A stretch of 64,000 bases of DNA, taken from positions 62,001 to 126,000 of the forward strand of contig NZ_WBKB01000006.1 in the NCBI RefSeq assembly GCF_008831155.1, given 5' to 3'. Every line of letters starts with the position of its first letter. Position 1 is the stretch's first letter. Positions 16,771 to 26,800 of the stretch are shown here, piece by piece. Below the pieces are notes generated by a model that saw nothing but the letters and a program-made list of their open reading frames with translations, made no database searches and was not told the origin of the DNA. This DNA is from Gulosibacter chungangensis (GTDB lineage: Bacteria; Actinomycetota; Actinomycetes; Actinomycetales; Microbacteriaceae). Made by a program: the position numbers and the translations under genes.

Positions 16771-19700
16771 CTACTCGTCAGCGGATGCATCCGTCACGTT
16801 GCCCTTGCGTCGTACGAAGAAGAGCACCAGGCCTGCAGCGATCAGTACGCCACCGGCGATGAGGATCCAGGTGAGGCCCTCGGCGCCGGTCTGTGCGAGG
16901 CCGCCCTTGTCGTCGGCGTTGGGCTTGCCGTCATGAGACTTGCCGTCTTCAGCTGCGTCGTCACCCGTGTCGGAACCGTTGCCACCAGCGGTTGCGGTGC
17001 CGTTGTCGTCGCCCGAAGCCGAGTCATCACCCGAAGCCGAGTCGTCGCCGTTAGCGTCATCCCCAGCATTCGCTTCGTCGTCATCCTCAACTACGCAGTC
17101 AAGCGGCGCGGTGCGAAGGGCTGCCGGGGTCTCGCCATCGGCGAACCACCAGGCGGGGCGCTGACCGTCAACGCAGTACTCGGCAGGCGAGGTCGCGAAG
17201 CCCTCGTTGTTGAGGTTCGGCATCGAAGCCGGACGGTCAATGTGCACGATCTCCGGTTCCGAAGTGCCGTTGAATGTCAGCTGCGCGAGGCGGCCGTTGT
17301 AGCCGTCGTCAGCCTCAACCCACAGCACGCCGAGTACCGAGTCGTAGTCGAGACCCATTGCGCCACCGATCTTCGGGTCGAGATCGGCGATCTGCACCGC
17401 AGAGCCATCCTCGTTCAACACGTAGGCGTAGACGTGACCATTGTCTTCCAAGGCGACGAAGAAAACTCCGCCGGCTGCCGCATCCGGGTAAACCGAAGCG
17501 TCGAAGGGCGAGCCGGTGTTCGCATCCACAATCGCACCTTCAACTACCGAGTTTGGCACCCACTCGATGGCCTCGATGCCCATGTTTGCAGAGACAGACG
17601 GCAGCGATTCTGTGAGGTCCCATTCAGAATCAGCAACGATGTCGGGCCCTGCCTTTGTCGGGTCAACCGCGAGCACGGTGTTGAAGTTCACGCCCTTGGC
17701 GGAGTTGTCCCGCTCGACCGCGAGGTAGACGATGCCGGAGCCGTCGAGCGTGATGCCTTCAGCGTCGGGACCAGCGGCCGAAGCATCCGCCGCATCCTTC
17801 TGGAAGCGCACGCGCTTGCCGTCTTCCCAACCCTCGGCGAACGAAACCGAACCGTCCAACGCGGCGTCGAGCTTCCAAATCATGCCGGTGCCGTTGTCGA
17901 CGGCCCAGAGCGATCCGTCGTGGAAGTCGAGCCCCGAGGAGTCCTCAAGGAACATGGCCTCGGGGTCGAGCACAGTCACTTCGTCCGCGCCGGTCCAGGC
18001 TTCGACGGCCGGGATGCCGGGGCACGAGTTGAGTGCGCCGGGGGTCGCCGCCGAGGTGGCCGCGAAGTTGCCGGTTGCGCTCGGGCAACGGCCCCAGGTG
18101 TGCTCGGCGTGGCCCGACCAGCTGGTTTCCTCAACGATGTTTTCACCCTCGAAGATGCGCACCGAGTCGTTGCCTCCGAGCCCGAAACCAAATTCGCTCT
18201 CGGTGATCACGAGGTACTCACCCGCAGCGATCGAGGTGCCCGCGGGGATTTCGTAGGAGTGCGAGTCGTCGTTGTCGCGGATCACGAGGCCCGAAACGTC
18301 AAGCGCCTCCTCGAGGCGGGGGTTGTAGAGCTCGATCCAGTCGTCGCCGCCATCGGCGTCCGAGGACTCGACCTCGTTCAGTACGACGGGGTTGCCGCAG
18401 GCGTTCAGCTGTCCCTTGGTCGAAACCTCGGTGTCAACGAATTCGCCGGTGCCGTCGGGGCAGCGCGAGAGTGTGCCAGCTGCGTGCGCGTCGTAGACGT
18501 GCTCGTCAACGGTCTGTCCGGCAGCGTCACGCACGGTCGCGGTGTCACCGTTGCCGAGGCCAAAGTCGAAGTCGCGCAGCTCTTCAAACACGAACAGCGC
18601 GCCCGGCTCCAGAATGGTGCCCTGCTCGAGCGGGGTCACGTCGTTCGCGTGGCCGATCGGGTCGTTGTCCATCACGGTCCAGCCCGAAATGTCGACCGGG
18701 GTGTCGCCGATGTTGATGATCTCGACCCAGTCACCCGGGGTGCCACCGTTCGATTCGATCTCGTTGATCGCCACCGCAGGCGTCACGCACTCATTGGCGG
18801 CGCCAGGGGTCGGATGTGCAAGGGCAAATTCGCCGGTGGCATCCGGGCAGCGGCCGAGCGTCGCGAGCGCGGCGTCGCCGTCAATTGCGGCGTGCTCAGT
18901 CCACGAGTGCTCCTGAATGAGCGTGCCCTCAGCGTCGTACACGCGGATCGAGTCGCCCGAACCAATACCGATCGCAGCCTCGAAGGTGTTCTCGTCCCAG
19001 CCCTGAGTCTGGTCGTTGTAGATCAGGCCCATCGTCGAGGCCTCAACAAGCAGATATTCGCCCGCTTGGATGCTCGACCCGGCCGGGAAGCGCCAGCGGT
19101 GGTCATCAGCGTTATCGCGGATTTCGTAGCCAGAGATGTCGAGCGCCTCGCCACCCGGGTTGAAGAACTCAAGCCAGTCGGCCGGACCCGAGTCGATCTC
19201 GTTGAGCACGAGCGCTGCTTCCGCGGTCTCGAGCGGGTCGCAGTTGTTTGCCGCGCCGAGGGTGAGCTCAGTCGCGTGCTGCCACGTGCCGATGCCGTCG
19301 GGGCAGCGAGCGAAAATCATCGTTGGCGAGGTGTTCTCGTAGGCCATTGCCTCGACAACGTTCCCCGATGCATCCTTCAGGCGAACCTGGTCGCCCTTGC
19401 CGAGCCCGAAGGTGAAATCGACGTCGTCGCCGGTCATGACGAAGTACTCGCCGGGCGCGAGCTCCGTGCCGGCGGGGATGTCGCCCTCGCCCGGGCGGTC
19501 CTTGTCGTCGTGCAGGCTCCAGCCGCCGATCGCGACGGATGCGCTGCCAGCGTTGTAGAGCTCGACGGCGTCTGGCGAGCCCGAGAACGCGTCGTCGTAG
19601 TTGACCTCGTTGATGACGATGCCGGTGAAGTTGTTCATCGTGCCCTTCGAGGGCACCGCCGTTTCGACGAACTCGCCTGCCGAGTTCAGGCCGTAAGTGG

Positions 19701-20109
19701 TGGATGCGTGGCCCGGGTAGGTCTGTTCGGTCACCAGCGTCGTCCCGTCGGGCGCGAACAGGCGGACCGAGTCGCCGTTGCCGAGACCGAAGTCGAAGTG
19801 GCCCTCGCTGCCGTTCAGTTCGTCCAGCACGAGGTAGCCGCCCGCGGCCACCGTCGTGCCCGCCGGAATTACGTATTGGTGATCGTCGTCATCGTCCTTG
19901 ACGATGTAGCCGGACAAGTCGACCGACTCCGCACTCTGGTTGTAGAACTCGATCCAGTCGCCCGGGATACCGCCCGATGACTCGATTTCGTTGATTACGA
20001 TGTTGCCCTCGACTGGCGCGGCCATGGCAAGCGAGGGTGCCGTCATGATGACGGATCCACCGATTGCCAATGCCGCGACGGCCGAGATACCTCGCCCTAC
20101 TGCGCGCAC
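16771..20109 (-). CDS. Sortase-anchored surface protein with five lamin-tail domains
   Basis: This 1112-residue exported protein has a signal peptide (residues 1-31, cleavage near AMA-AP). Five lamin-tail domain repeats (about 33-690) follow, each opening with a (V/L)NE(I/V) segment and containing an FGLGNGDS-like turn. Next comes a beta-propeller-like region (about 700-1020) resembling esterase-like phytase domains. An acidic Asn/Asp/Gly linker precedes LAQTG (1071-1075), a helix and a basic tail. LAxTG is the class E sortase signal of high-GC Gram-positives, so I expect wall anchoring. The GTG start at 20109 has GGGAG 5 nt upstream. The biological role is unknown; extracellular nucleotide- or phosphate-related functions are possible. 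The long plus-strand frame opposite is a mirror image. Confidence 0.88.
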   Translation of the reverse strand: MRAVGRGISAVAALAIGGSVIMTAPSLAMAAPVEGNIVINEIESSGGIPGDWIEFYNQSAESVDLSGYIVKDDDDDHQYVIPAGTTVAAGGYLVLDELNGSEGHFDFGLGNGDSVRLFAPDGTTLVTEQTYPGHASTTYGLNSAGEFVETAVPSKGTMNNFTGIVINEVNYDDAFSGSPDAVELYNAGSASVAIGGWSLHDDKDRPGEGDIPAGTELAPGEYFVMTGDDVDFTFGLGKGDQVRLKDASGNVVEAMAYENTSPTMIFARCPDGIGTWQHATELTLGAANNCDPLETAEAALVLNEIDSGPADWLEFFNPGGEALDISGYEIRDNADDHRWRFPAGSSIQAGEYLLVEASTMGLIYNDQTQGWDENTFEAAIGIGSGDSIRVYDAEGTLIQEHSWTEHAAIDGDAALATLGRCPDATGEFALAHPTPGAANECVTPAVAINEIESNGGTPGDWVEIINIGDTPVDISGWTVMDNDPIGHANDVTPLEQGTILEPGALFVFEELRDFDFGLGNGDTATVRDAAGQTVDEHVYDAHAAGTLSRCPDGTGEFVDTEVSTKGQLNACGNPVVLNEVESSDADGGDDWIELYNPRLEEALDVSGLVIRDNDDSHSYEIPAGTSIAAGEYLVITESEFGFGLGGNDSVRIFEGENIVEETSWSGHAEHTWGRCPSATGNFAATSAATPGALNSCPGIPAVEAWTGADEVTVLDPEAMFLEDSSGLDFHDGSLWAVDNGTGMIWKLDAALDGSVSFAEGWEDGKRVRFQKDAADASAAGPDAEGITLDGSGIVYLAVERDNSAKGVNFNTVLAVDPTKAGPDIVADSEWDLTESLPSVSANMGIEAIEWVPNSVVEGAIVDANTGSPFDASVYPDAAAGGVFFVALEDNGHVYAYVLNEDGSAVQIADLDPKIGGAMGLDYDSVLGVLWVEADDGYNGRLAQLTFNGTSEPEIVHIDRPASMPNLNNEGFATSPAEYCVDGQRPAWWFADGETPAALRTAPLDCVVEDDDEANAGDDANGDDSASGDDSASGDDNGTATAGGNGSDTGDDAAEDGKSHDGKPNADDKGGLAQTGAEGLTWILIAGGVLIAAGLVLFFVRRKGNVTDASADE

Positions 20110-20240
20110 TTCTGCTCCCTTAGTTCAAGTGTTGAGAACACGCTGCGTTCCCAAAAACACAACTTGGACAGCTAAGTGAACTTCGACGAGCGACTGGTTG
20201 CGGCAAGGTAAACGAGTGGGCAACCCGGGATGAAATCACG

Positions 20241-20873
20241 CTAGATCATGCCCGTAAGTTCCGCTATCTGCTCGCCGAAGAGCATGCATCCAAACACGAT
20301 CATGAGGGTTCCCGAGACAGTCCCGACGCGGGTCGCCCAGCCGGGCTTCGCCTTCAGCAGGGAGCGCGCGAGGAGCGCGATGACCGTGTACACGATCGCG
20401 CTATTGAGCAGGTGGATGCTCCCGAGCGTCAGCATCTGCAGGGATGCGGCGGCACCTTCCGCGGCAACAAACTGGGGTAGCAATGCCATCAGCAGCAGGA
20501 TGCCCTTGGGGTTGATGCCGCTTACTCCGGCGCCGCGGAAGAACTGCGCAATGTTCCCGGTGCCGAGGTCGCGATCACTCGCGGAAATCTCGGTCGTGCG
20601 CGATCGGAGCGTACCGATGCCGAGCCACACGAGGTAGAGCGCTCCCGCAAACGTCAGCGCCGAAAGCACCATTGGAAACTCTGTGACGAGCGCGCCGACT
20701 CCGAACGCCACTGCCACAATTACGACGACGTAGCCCGCGAGAATACCGGTGATCGACGGCACGATCGAGCGTGCCCGCACTCCCGCAGCGATCGAGTAGG
20801 CCCAGTCGGCACCCGGCGTGAGCGTGAGCAGCAGGCCGATGCCCCAGAATTGCGCGACCAATGCTGCGTCCAT
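20241..20873 (-). CDS. LysE-family amino-acid exporter
   Basis: This 210-residue inner-membrane protein has six hydrophobic helices. It carries the LysE/RhtB N-terminal signature, in which LTPGADWAY corresponds to the usual LxPGP region, and a GxNPKG-like segment (SGINPKGILL). The family exports amino acids such as lysine, arginine, threonine or homoserine lactone. GGGAGG lies about 7 nt before the ATG. It is divergent from an Lrp/AsnC regulator, an arrangement seen for LysE/LysG-like and related pairs, so the neighbour probably controls it. Confidence 0.9.
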   Translation of the reverse strand: MDAALVAQFWGIGLLLTLTPGADWAYSIAAGVRARSIVPSITGILAGYVVVIVAVAFGVGALVTEFPMVLSALTFAGALYLVWLGIGTLRSRTTEISASDRDLGTGNIAQFFRGAGVSGINPKGILLLMALLPQFVAAEGAAASLQMLTLGSIHLLNSAIVYTVIALLARSLLKAKPGWATRVGTVSGTLMIVFGCMLFGEQIAELTGMI

Positions 20874-21033
20874 CTGAGCCCTCCCTAATCCTGCCGAATG
20901 CCCGAGCGGTCAGTGATTCTTTACGACTCAGCAGACGGCACTCTTACGATTACGGGAGATCCTACGAAGTATCTTGCGAAATGTGCTTCGATCATTGGCG
21001 AGACATGCGGACAAGGCTGGGAGAATTTTTCAC

Positions 21034-21486
21034 ATGGATGCGATAGACCGAAAAATTCTTTCATTACTTCAGGAGGATGGTCGCCTGAGCATGACCGACC
21101 TCGCCGCACGCATCGGTGTGAGCCTGTCGACCTGCCACCGCCGAGTGCGCGAACTCGAGACCTCCGGCGCGATCGAGAAGTATCGCGCCGTGGTCTCCCC
21201 AGCAGCGCTCGGCCTCACTTTCGAGGCGATCGTCTTCATCACTCTCGCCCGCACCGACACCGAGACGGTCACCGCCTTCGAGACCGCGGCCATCAGCATC
21301 CCGAATGTCGTCGAGGCCGAGCGACTCTTTGGCGAACCCGACTTCGTACTGCGCGTGCTCGCGCACGACCTCGAGTCCTATCAGGAGCTCTACGACGGAA
21401 CGCTCGGGAGCCTACCCGGCGTGCAGCGCATGGTGTCGACGCTCGTGATGAAGCGCCTCCACGACGACCGAGTCATCCCGATCTAA
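21034..21486 (+). CDS. Lrp/AsnC-family transcriptional regulator
   Basis: This 150-residue protein has an N-terminal helix-turn-helix (MDAIDRKILSLLQEDGRLS, then ARIGVSLSTCHRRVRELE) and a C-terminal RAM effector domain (about 70-145). Lrp/AsnC proteins bind amino acids and form octamers on DNA. I placed the start at ATG 21034, where the family's MDxxDxxIL begins. GGGAGA lies upstream. It is divergently oriented to the LysE exporter over 160 bp and probably regulates it in response to an amino acid. Confidence 0.92.
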   Translation: MDAIDRKILSLLQEDGRLSMTDLAARIGVSLSTCHRRVRELETSGAIEKYRAVVSPAALGLTFEAIVFITLARTDTETVTAFETAAISIPNVVEAERLFGEPDFVLRVLAHDLESYQELYDGTLGSLPGVQRMVSTLVMKRLHDDRVIPI

Positions 21487-21529
21487 CCCGACCTATCCTG
21501 CCCCAGCAGACCCACTCATTCAGCCCTGC

Positions 21530-21601
21530 CACCCATCCAGCCGGGCCCACCCATCCAGACAGGCCCACCCATCCAGACAGGCCCACCCATCCAGACAGGC
21601 C
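21530..21601. repeat. Four tandem 18-bp repeats
   Basis: The unit CACCCATCCAGACAGGCC occurs at 21548-21565, 21566-21583 and 21584-21601, preceded by one variant copy at 21530-21547. It lies in the 330-bp gene-free stretch after the Lrp gene. Confidence 0.9.
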
Positions 21602-21619
21602 ACCCGCTCAGGCCATGGT

Positions 21620-21711
21620 CAAAATTGTGCATGGGATTCGGTGACGCGCCGAGAGACGGCACCGAATCCGCGGATTTCCCTCGTTTGCCGGAGATCGCGT
21701 GCACAATTTTG
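21620..21711. repeat. 92-bp inverted repeat, distant member of family D
   Basis: CAAAATTGTGCA (21620-21631) is perfectly inverted as TGCACAATTTTG (21700-21711). An inner pair, GGATTCGGT and ACCGAATCC, can extend the structure. The ends resemble the AAAAGTGCA ends of the elements at 44671 and 56464. From 21730 to 21800 three copies of a GCTACTCGGGGA element (family B) follow. Confidence 0.75.
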
Positions 21712-21816
21712 GAGAGCAGTTCGCGGTTACCCCTCGATATGCTTCGCTACTCGGGGAACTGGGCCCGCTCGCTACTCGGGGAGCGGGCCCGCTCGCTACT
21801 CGTTGGGCAGACCCTG

Positions 21817-23454
21817 CTATGCCATAAATTCGTCGAGGGATGCGCTGCCCGGCCCCGCAGGAATCATCGGCGCATCGATTTCGGCGCGTTCGAGCAATTC
21901 GATCATCCGGCGTTCGCGACCCGGCTGAACGAGCGTCACGACGATGCCGCGGTTGCCCGCGCGGCCGGTGCGGCCCGCACGGTGCAGGTAGGTCTTGTAT
22001 TCGTCCGGTGGATCGGCCTGCACGACCAGTCGCACATCGTCTACGTGGATTCCGCGCGCGGCCACGTCGGTGGCGACCAGCGCATTTACCTTGCCATTCG
22101 TGAACTGCTCGAGGTTCGCGGTGCGCTCGGGCTGGGAGAGATCCCCGTGCAACGCCACCGCCGCCACCCCGTGCGTGCGCAAGGCGACCGCGAGATCTTC
22201 CGCACCGGCACGCATCCGCCGGAAGATGAGCACCCGCCCGCCCGAGCCCGCGAGCTGGGCGAGCACCGCTTCGCGTTCGCGACGTTCGACGATCAGCACG
22301 CGATGCTCGATCTCACCGACCGCATCCTCATCGAGTTCGTGCACGGCCGGGTTCGGCATATAGCCGGCGACCAGGCCGAGGACCGCGGCATCGAGCGTGG
22401 CCGAGAACAGCATCCGCTGCCCGGTGGGTTTGGTGAGGTCGAGGATGCGTTCCACCGGTTCGATGAAGCCCATCGCGCTCATCTCATCAGCTTCGTCGAG
22501 CACCGTGATCGCGATTTGTGAGAGGTCAAGGTGACCGCGGCGTTCGAGGTCTTCCACGCGGCCGGGTGTACCGATGACGATATCCACACCCCGCTTGAGC
22601 GAGGTGTTCTGTTTCGTGTAACCGACCCCGCCGTAGATCTGCGTGGTGAACAGGCCGAGGGCCCGGGCGAGTGGCTGAATCGTCCGGTCGAGCTGCAGTG
22701 CGAGTTCGCGGGTGGGTACGAGAATCAGCGCGAGGGGCGCGCGACCGACGCCCTTTTTCCGCTTGCCGTGCATCCAGAACAGGCGCTGCACAAGCGCCGC
22801 CCCGAAGGCAATCGTCTTCCCCGAGCCGGTGCGACCACGGCCAAGCACGTGTTTGCCGCCGAGCGCATCCGGAATCGTCGCGACCTGAATTGGAAAGGGC
22901 TCTTCCGCACCGATTTCCGCGAGTGCCTCGACGAGCCGCGGGTCAAGCCCGAGGTCTTCGAAGGAGACGCCCTCGGCATCGGCCGCGGTGGTGATATTCG
23001 CTTCCAGTCGCTCGAAGACGCGATCCTCGAGCGGCTTGCGGCTAACGACCTCATCCGCGTGCCGCCCGGTGCGCGCATCGTCGAGCCCGTTCGACCCTTG
23101 ACCGGAACGCTCCCGCCGCGGCCGCGCCTTCGCGGACTCCTCGCGGGCCTCGGGCTTGACGCGCGGGCGCGGCTCGCGGTCAGGGGTCAAGCGTGGCGAT
23201 TTGGACGCGCCGCCTCGGGAAGCCGCACCCCGTGGTTGCGCGTCCCTTGACCGTGCATCCTTCGACCGTGTCTCCTTCGACTGGACATCTCGTGACTCAG
23301 CGTTCCGCTTTACTGCGCCCCGACCAGTAGCGGGACGCCCCGCACCAGCCCGACCTGTACCAGCCTTGCCAGCGCGACCCTTGCCGCCTTTGCCTGCATT
23401 TCCGCGCGGGTCGTAGTTCCTGGGCGCCTTGTAGCCGCCGCCTCGTTTCGCCAT
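21817..23454 (-). CDS. DEAD-box ATP-dependent RNA helicase
   Basis: This 545-residue protein starts with a basic Arg/Gly/Lys-rich segment (about 1-125), probably RNA-binding. A DEAD-box core follows, with the Q motif region, Walker A GRTGSGKT, PTRELA, TPGR, DEAD (VLDEADEM), SAT (FSATLD) and HRAGRTGRAG. Such helicases remodel rRNA and mRNA. The tandem RAGKAG/GRAGAG and KETRSKDARSRDA-like repeats in the N-terminus are typical variable tails. It is monocistronic. Confidence 0.93.
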   Translation of the reverse strand: MAKRGGGYKAPRNYDPRGNAGKGGKGRAGKAGTGRAGAGRPATGRGAVKRNAESRDVQSKETRSKDARSRDAQPRGAASRGGASKSPRLTPDREPRPRVKPEAREESAKARPRRERSGQGSNGLDDARTGRHADEVVSRKPLEDRVFERLEANITTAADAEGVSFEDLGLDPRLVEALAEIGAEEPFPIQVATIPDALGGKHVLGRGRTGSGKTIAFGAALVQRLFWMHGKRKKGVGRAPLALILVPTRELALQLDRTIQPLARALGLFTTQIYGGVGYTKQNTSLKRGVDIVIGTPGRVEDLERRGHLDLSQIAITVLDEADEMSAMGFIEPVERILDLTKPTGQRMLFSATLDAAVLGLVAGYMPNPAVHELDEDAVGEIEHRVLIVERREREAVLAQLAGSGGRVLIFRRMRAGAEDLAVALRTHGVAAVALHGDLSQPERTANLEQFTNGKVNALVATDVAARGIHVDDVRLVVQADPPDEYKTYLHRAGRTGRAGNRGIVVTLVQPGRERRMIELLERAEIDAPMIPAGPGSASLDEFMA

Positions 23455-23586
23455 TCGGGTTATTCCACCAATCCGGTTCCGCGCAGCCTGCCTCGTTGCG
23501 CCACTCGCGACGAGTTACTCGCCGCTCAAGCGTTCCCTCAACTATCAACGGTACCGCGCTCACATCATGCTGGCAGGGCGCAGCCA

Positions 23587-23652
23587 TCAATTGTCTAGGC
23601 GGTTCTTCCAATAACCGGGTTCGCGACGTTGATGCGCAAACGCCAGAATCAT
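23587..23652 (-). pseudogene. C-terminal remnant of a RelE/ParE-type toxin
   Basis: A 21-codon minus-strand frame reads ILAFAHQRREPGYWKNR. This matches the C-terminal end of RelE/ParE plasmid-stabilisation toxins (family pattern H-x-R-R-x-P-x-Y-W). No frame upstream carries the rest of the toxin fold; the antitoxin-like gene stop (23669-23671) lies only 16 nt away. I read this as a toxin gene reduced to its 3' end by deletion. Confidence 0.6.
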
Positions 23653-23668
23653 TACTTCTCGAGCTCAG

Positions 23669-23836
23669 TCATCTGCGCAAGTCGTCCAGGAGCGTTCTCG
23701 CCTTGGCGCGAGTCTGAGCAAACGTCGTCAACTCAACTTCGCCGCCCATAACTTCGTCGAAGCGCGAACTTATCTCTTCGCCCCAGGCCTTGTCATTATC
23801 GGAATCCTCGACCGGACTCGCCTCTTCCGTGCCCAT
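23669..23836 (-). CDS. Antitoxin-like protein of the addiction-module (unstable antitoxin) family, probably degenerate
   Basis: A 55-codon frame contains AWGEEISSRFDEVMGGEVE followed by a helical tail. This resembles the C-terminal half of short addiction-module antitoxins (W-x-x-E-I-x-x-R then G-E-V). The usual N-terminal half is missing from the ATG start at 23836. The in-frame upstream region (KLPSGLQSYIQF) could be its remnant and overlaps nothing until the RND gene end at 23895. No clear ribosome site is present. With the adjacent toxin stub this is probably a dead or orphan toxin-antitoxin locus. Confidence 0.5.
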   Translation of the reverse strand: MGTEEASPVEDSDNDKAWGEEISSRFDEVMGGEVELTTFAQTRAKARTLLDDLRR

Positions 23837-23894
23837 AAATTGAATGTACGACTGCAAACCGGACGGTAGCTTGCTTCCGTGAAAGTCTCGAGAA

Positions 23895-26800
23895 CTACTC
23901 CACCAGCCCCGACTCTCGGAGCCTTGCCTCGTTGCGTTCCGTTCGACGCCGCGCGCGCCGCTCGAGCGCACCTTCGACGACGACGTACAGCGCTGGCAGC
24001 ACCACGAGCGTCAACAGCGTCGAGGACAGCAGACCGCCGATCACCACGATCGCCATCGGCTGCGAAATGAAGCCGCCGTGGCCGGTGATACCGATCGCCA
24101 TCGGCACGAGGGCAAGAATCGTCGCGAGCGCCGTCATGATGATCGGCCGGACACGCCTACTACCACCCGCAAAGGTCGCCTCCCGCACCGTCAGGCCTCG
24201 ACCGCGGTACTGGTTCACGAGGTCGACCAGCACGATCGCATTCGTCACGACGATACCGATCAGCATCAGCACACCGATCAGCGAAGCCACCCCGAGCGGA
24301 ATCCCGGAAGCCACCTGCAGCAGAATCGCGCCGGTCGCGGCGAAGGGAATCGAAATCAACAGCAGGAACGGCTGCAGCAGGCTCTTGAAGGTCGCGACCA
24401 TCACGATGTAGACGATCAGGATCGCAGCAAGCAGCGCCAGACCAAGCTGCGCAAAGGCTGCCTGCTGGTCGGCCGCGGTGCCAGCGAGTTCGGCGGATGC
24501 ACCAACCGGCAGCTCGACGTCGGCAAGCGCATCCTCGATCGCGGCACTCAGGCCACCGAGGTCCGCGCTATCGGTCGACACCGAGATATCCACATACGGG
24601 GTGCCAGAGGATGCGTTGATCGCGACCGGCCCATCGACCACCTCGATCTCGGCGAGGTCGCTCAGCGGCACCGTGCTTGCGCCAACCTGGATCTGCAAGT
24701 CTTCAAGCTCGGCGACGCTGGTGGGAGGTTCTTCGCCACCCTCGAAGTAGATGTTCATCGCTTGCCCGTCGAGCATTACTTGCCCGACTTGAATCGGCTG
24801 CAGCGCCTGGGCGATCTGCCCACCGATCGCAACCTCGCTCAGCCCCATGCTCGCGGCGGTGGCCTGGTCAATATCGAGCCGCACGAAAGGCCGCGTCTCG
24901 TCAAGGTCACTCACCGCTTGGGTGACGTTCTCCACACCTGCGATTGCCGGGACGACCAGGGCTTCCGCTTCCGCAAGCACCTCAAGGTCGGGCGCCGAGA
25001 CTCGTACGGTCACCTCATCGGTGAAGCCGCCACCGGCATACCCCACCGTGACCTCACCCAGGTCTTCACGCGCTTCAAAGACCTTCACGAGCTCAGCCTG
25101 CAACGCATCCGCGTCGGCGGCCGGGTCAACCGTAATCGAGAACTGCGCGGTCGAGGCACCGCCACCAAACATTGCCAGCAGCGGGTCGGAGCCGTAACTC
25201 AGCTGCACAAGCTCGATCTCCTCGTACTCGTCGAGCACTGCCTCCACCTCGGCCGCCTCATCGCTCATCACCTCGATGGATGCGTTGGCCGAGAGCTCCT
25301 GAGAAATCGTGAAGGTATTTTGCCCGGCAGAGCCGAGGAAGTTTGTGGTCAATAGCGGCACGGTCGCGCCGGTGCCAATGAGCACGAGCAACGCTCCCGC
25401 GAGGGTCGCCCAGGGGTGACGAATCACTCCGCCGAGGACCGGTTCAAAGATGCGCTGCAGCCAGTTTCGCGGCTCGGCCTCAGCCTGCTCGAGCGCGGCT
25501 TCGCGCTCGGCCATAGTGACGTGGGCGTAGGCGGTTGAGAAATATTCCGGCGCAGATTGCTCCTCGGCCGCCGCATCCAGCCCGACTGATTCATCCGTCT
25601 CGGCAGCATGCTTACCCGCACCCGACATTGCCGGAACGAGCCCGCGTACCTTCGAGCCGCCCATGAACCAGTAGCCAAGTACCGGCACGATCGTCAGCGA
25701 GACAATCAGCGAGGCGATCATCGCGAGCGCACTCGTGAACGCGAAGGGTCGGAAGAGTTCGCCCGTGATATCCGCGACGAACATAATCGGCACGTACACC
25801 GCGACGGTGGAGATGGTCGAGGCGGTCACGGCCGAGGCAACCTCGCGCACGGCTTCGGCGATCACGCCCACTCGTTCGCGCCCGCGCAGGGCCGCGGTGG
25901 GATGCAGCGAAAGGTGACGGCGGATGTTTTCGACCACCACGATCGAGTCGTCCACCACGCGACCGATCGCAATGGTGAGCGCCCCGAGGGTGAGCATATT
26001 GAGCGAATACCCCGCGAACTGCAGGCCGATAAAGGTGACCAGCAGCGAGGTGGGGATCGAGATCGCGGTGATGATGGTGGCGCGGATCGACAGCAGGAAC
26101 ACGAAGATCACCAGCACCGCGAAGAGCAGCCCCAGCAGCCCCTCGTTCACGAGCGTGTCGATCGACTGCACAATAAACGGTGCCTGGTCGACACCGACAA
26201 TAATGCTGATGTCATCACCGGTCGCCGCGCTGAGTTCTTCTTCGAGGTCAGGCAGCGCCGCCACGACCGTCTCCGAAACCTCAACCGTATTTGCATCCGG
26301 CCGTTTCGTGATCGAGAGGGTCAGCGCGTCCTCACCGTTCACGCGCGAGATCGAGGCGACCGGGGCGTAATTGCGTTCCACGTCGGCGACATCGGCAAGC
26401 GTTACGACCTCACCGTCGGCGCCGAGCTCGGCTCCGAGCACCGGCATTTCCGCGAGGTCGTCCACGGATTCGAGGACGTGCCCGGCCTGCACCGTGAGGG
26501 TCTCACCGTCCTCGGTGATCTGCCCGGCCGGGACTAGCACGCCCGCGTTGTCAAGGGTGTCGGTAATTGCATCCATCGACAGCCCGTTGGCCACGAGCGA
26601 TTCCATATCGGGAGTGATCGTGATTCGCTCGGAACGGTCGCCGTAGAGATCAACCGCCCGCACGCCCTCGAGCGAGCGCAGCTCCCCCACCGTCTCCACG
26701 CGCAGGTACTCCGCCACTTCGATCGGGTCACCACCGGTCACCGCGAGCTGGATCACCGGCAGATCATCCACTCCGCCCGACATCACGCTCGAGTCAGCGT

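Noticed and set aside
16933-19980. 1015-codon plus-strand frame
   Set aside because: It is antisense to the lamin-tail gene. It has Arg/Val-rich composition and no family resemblance, while the minus-strand frame has a signal peptide, repeats and a sortase motif.
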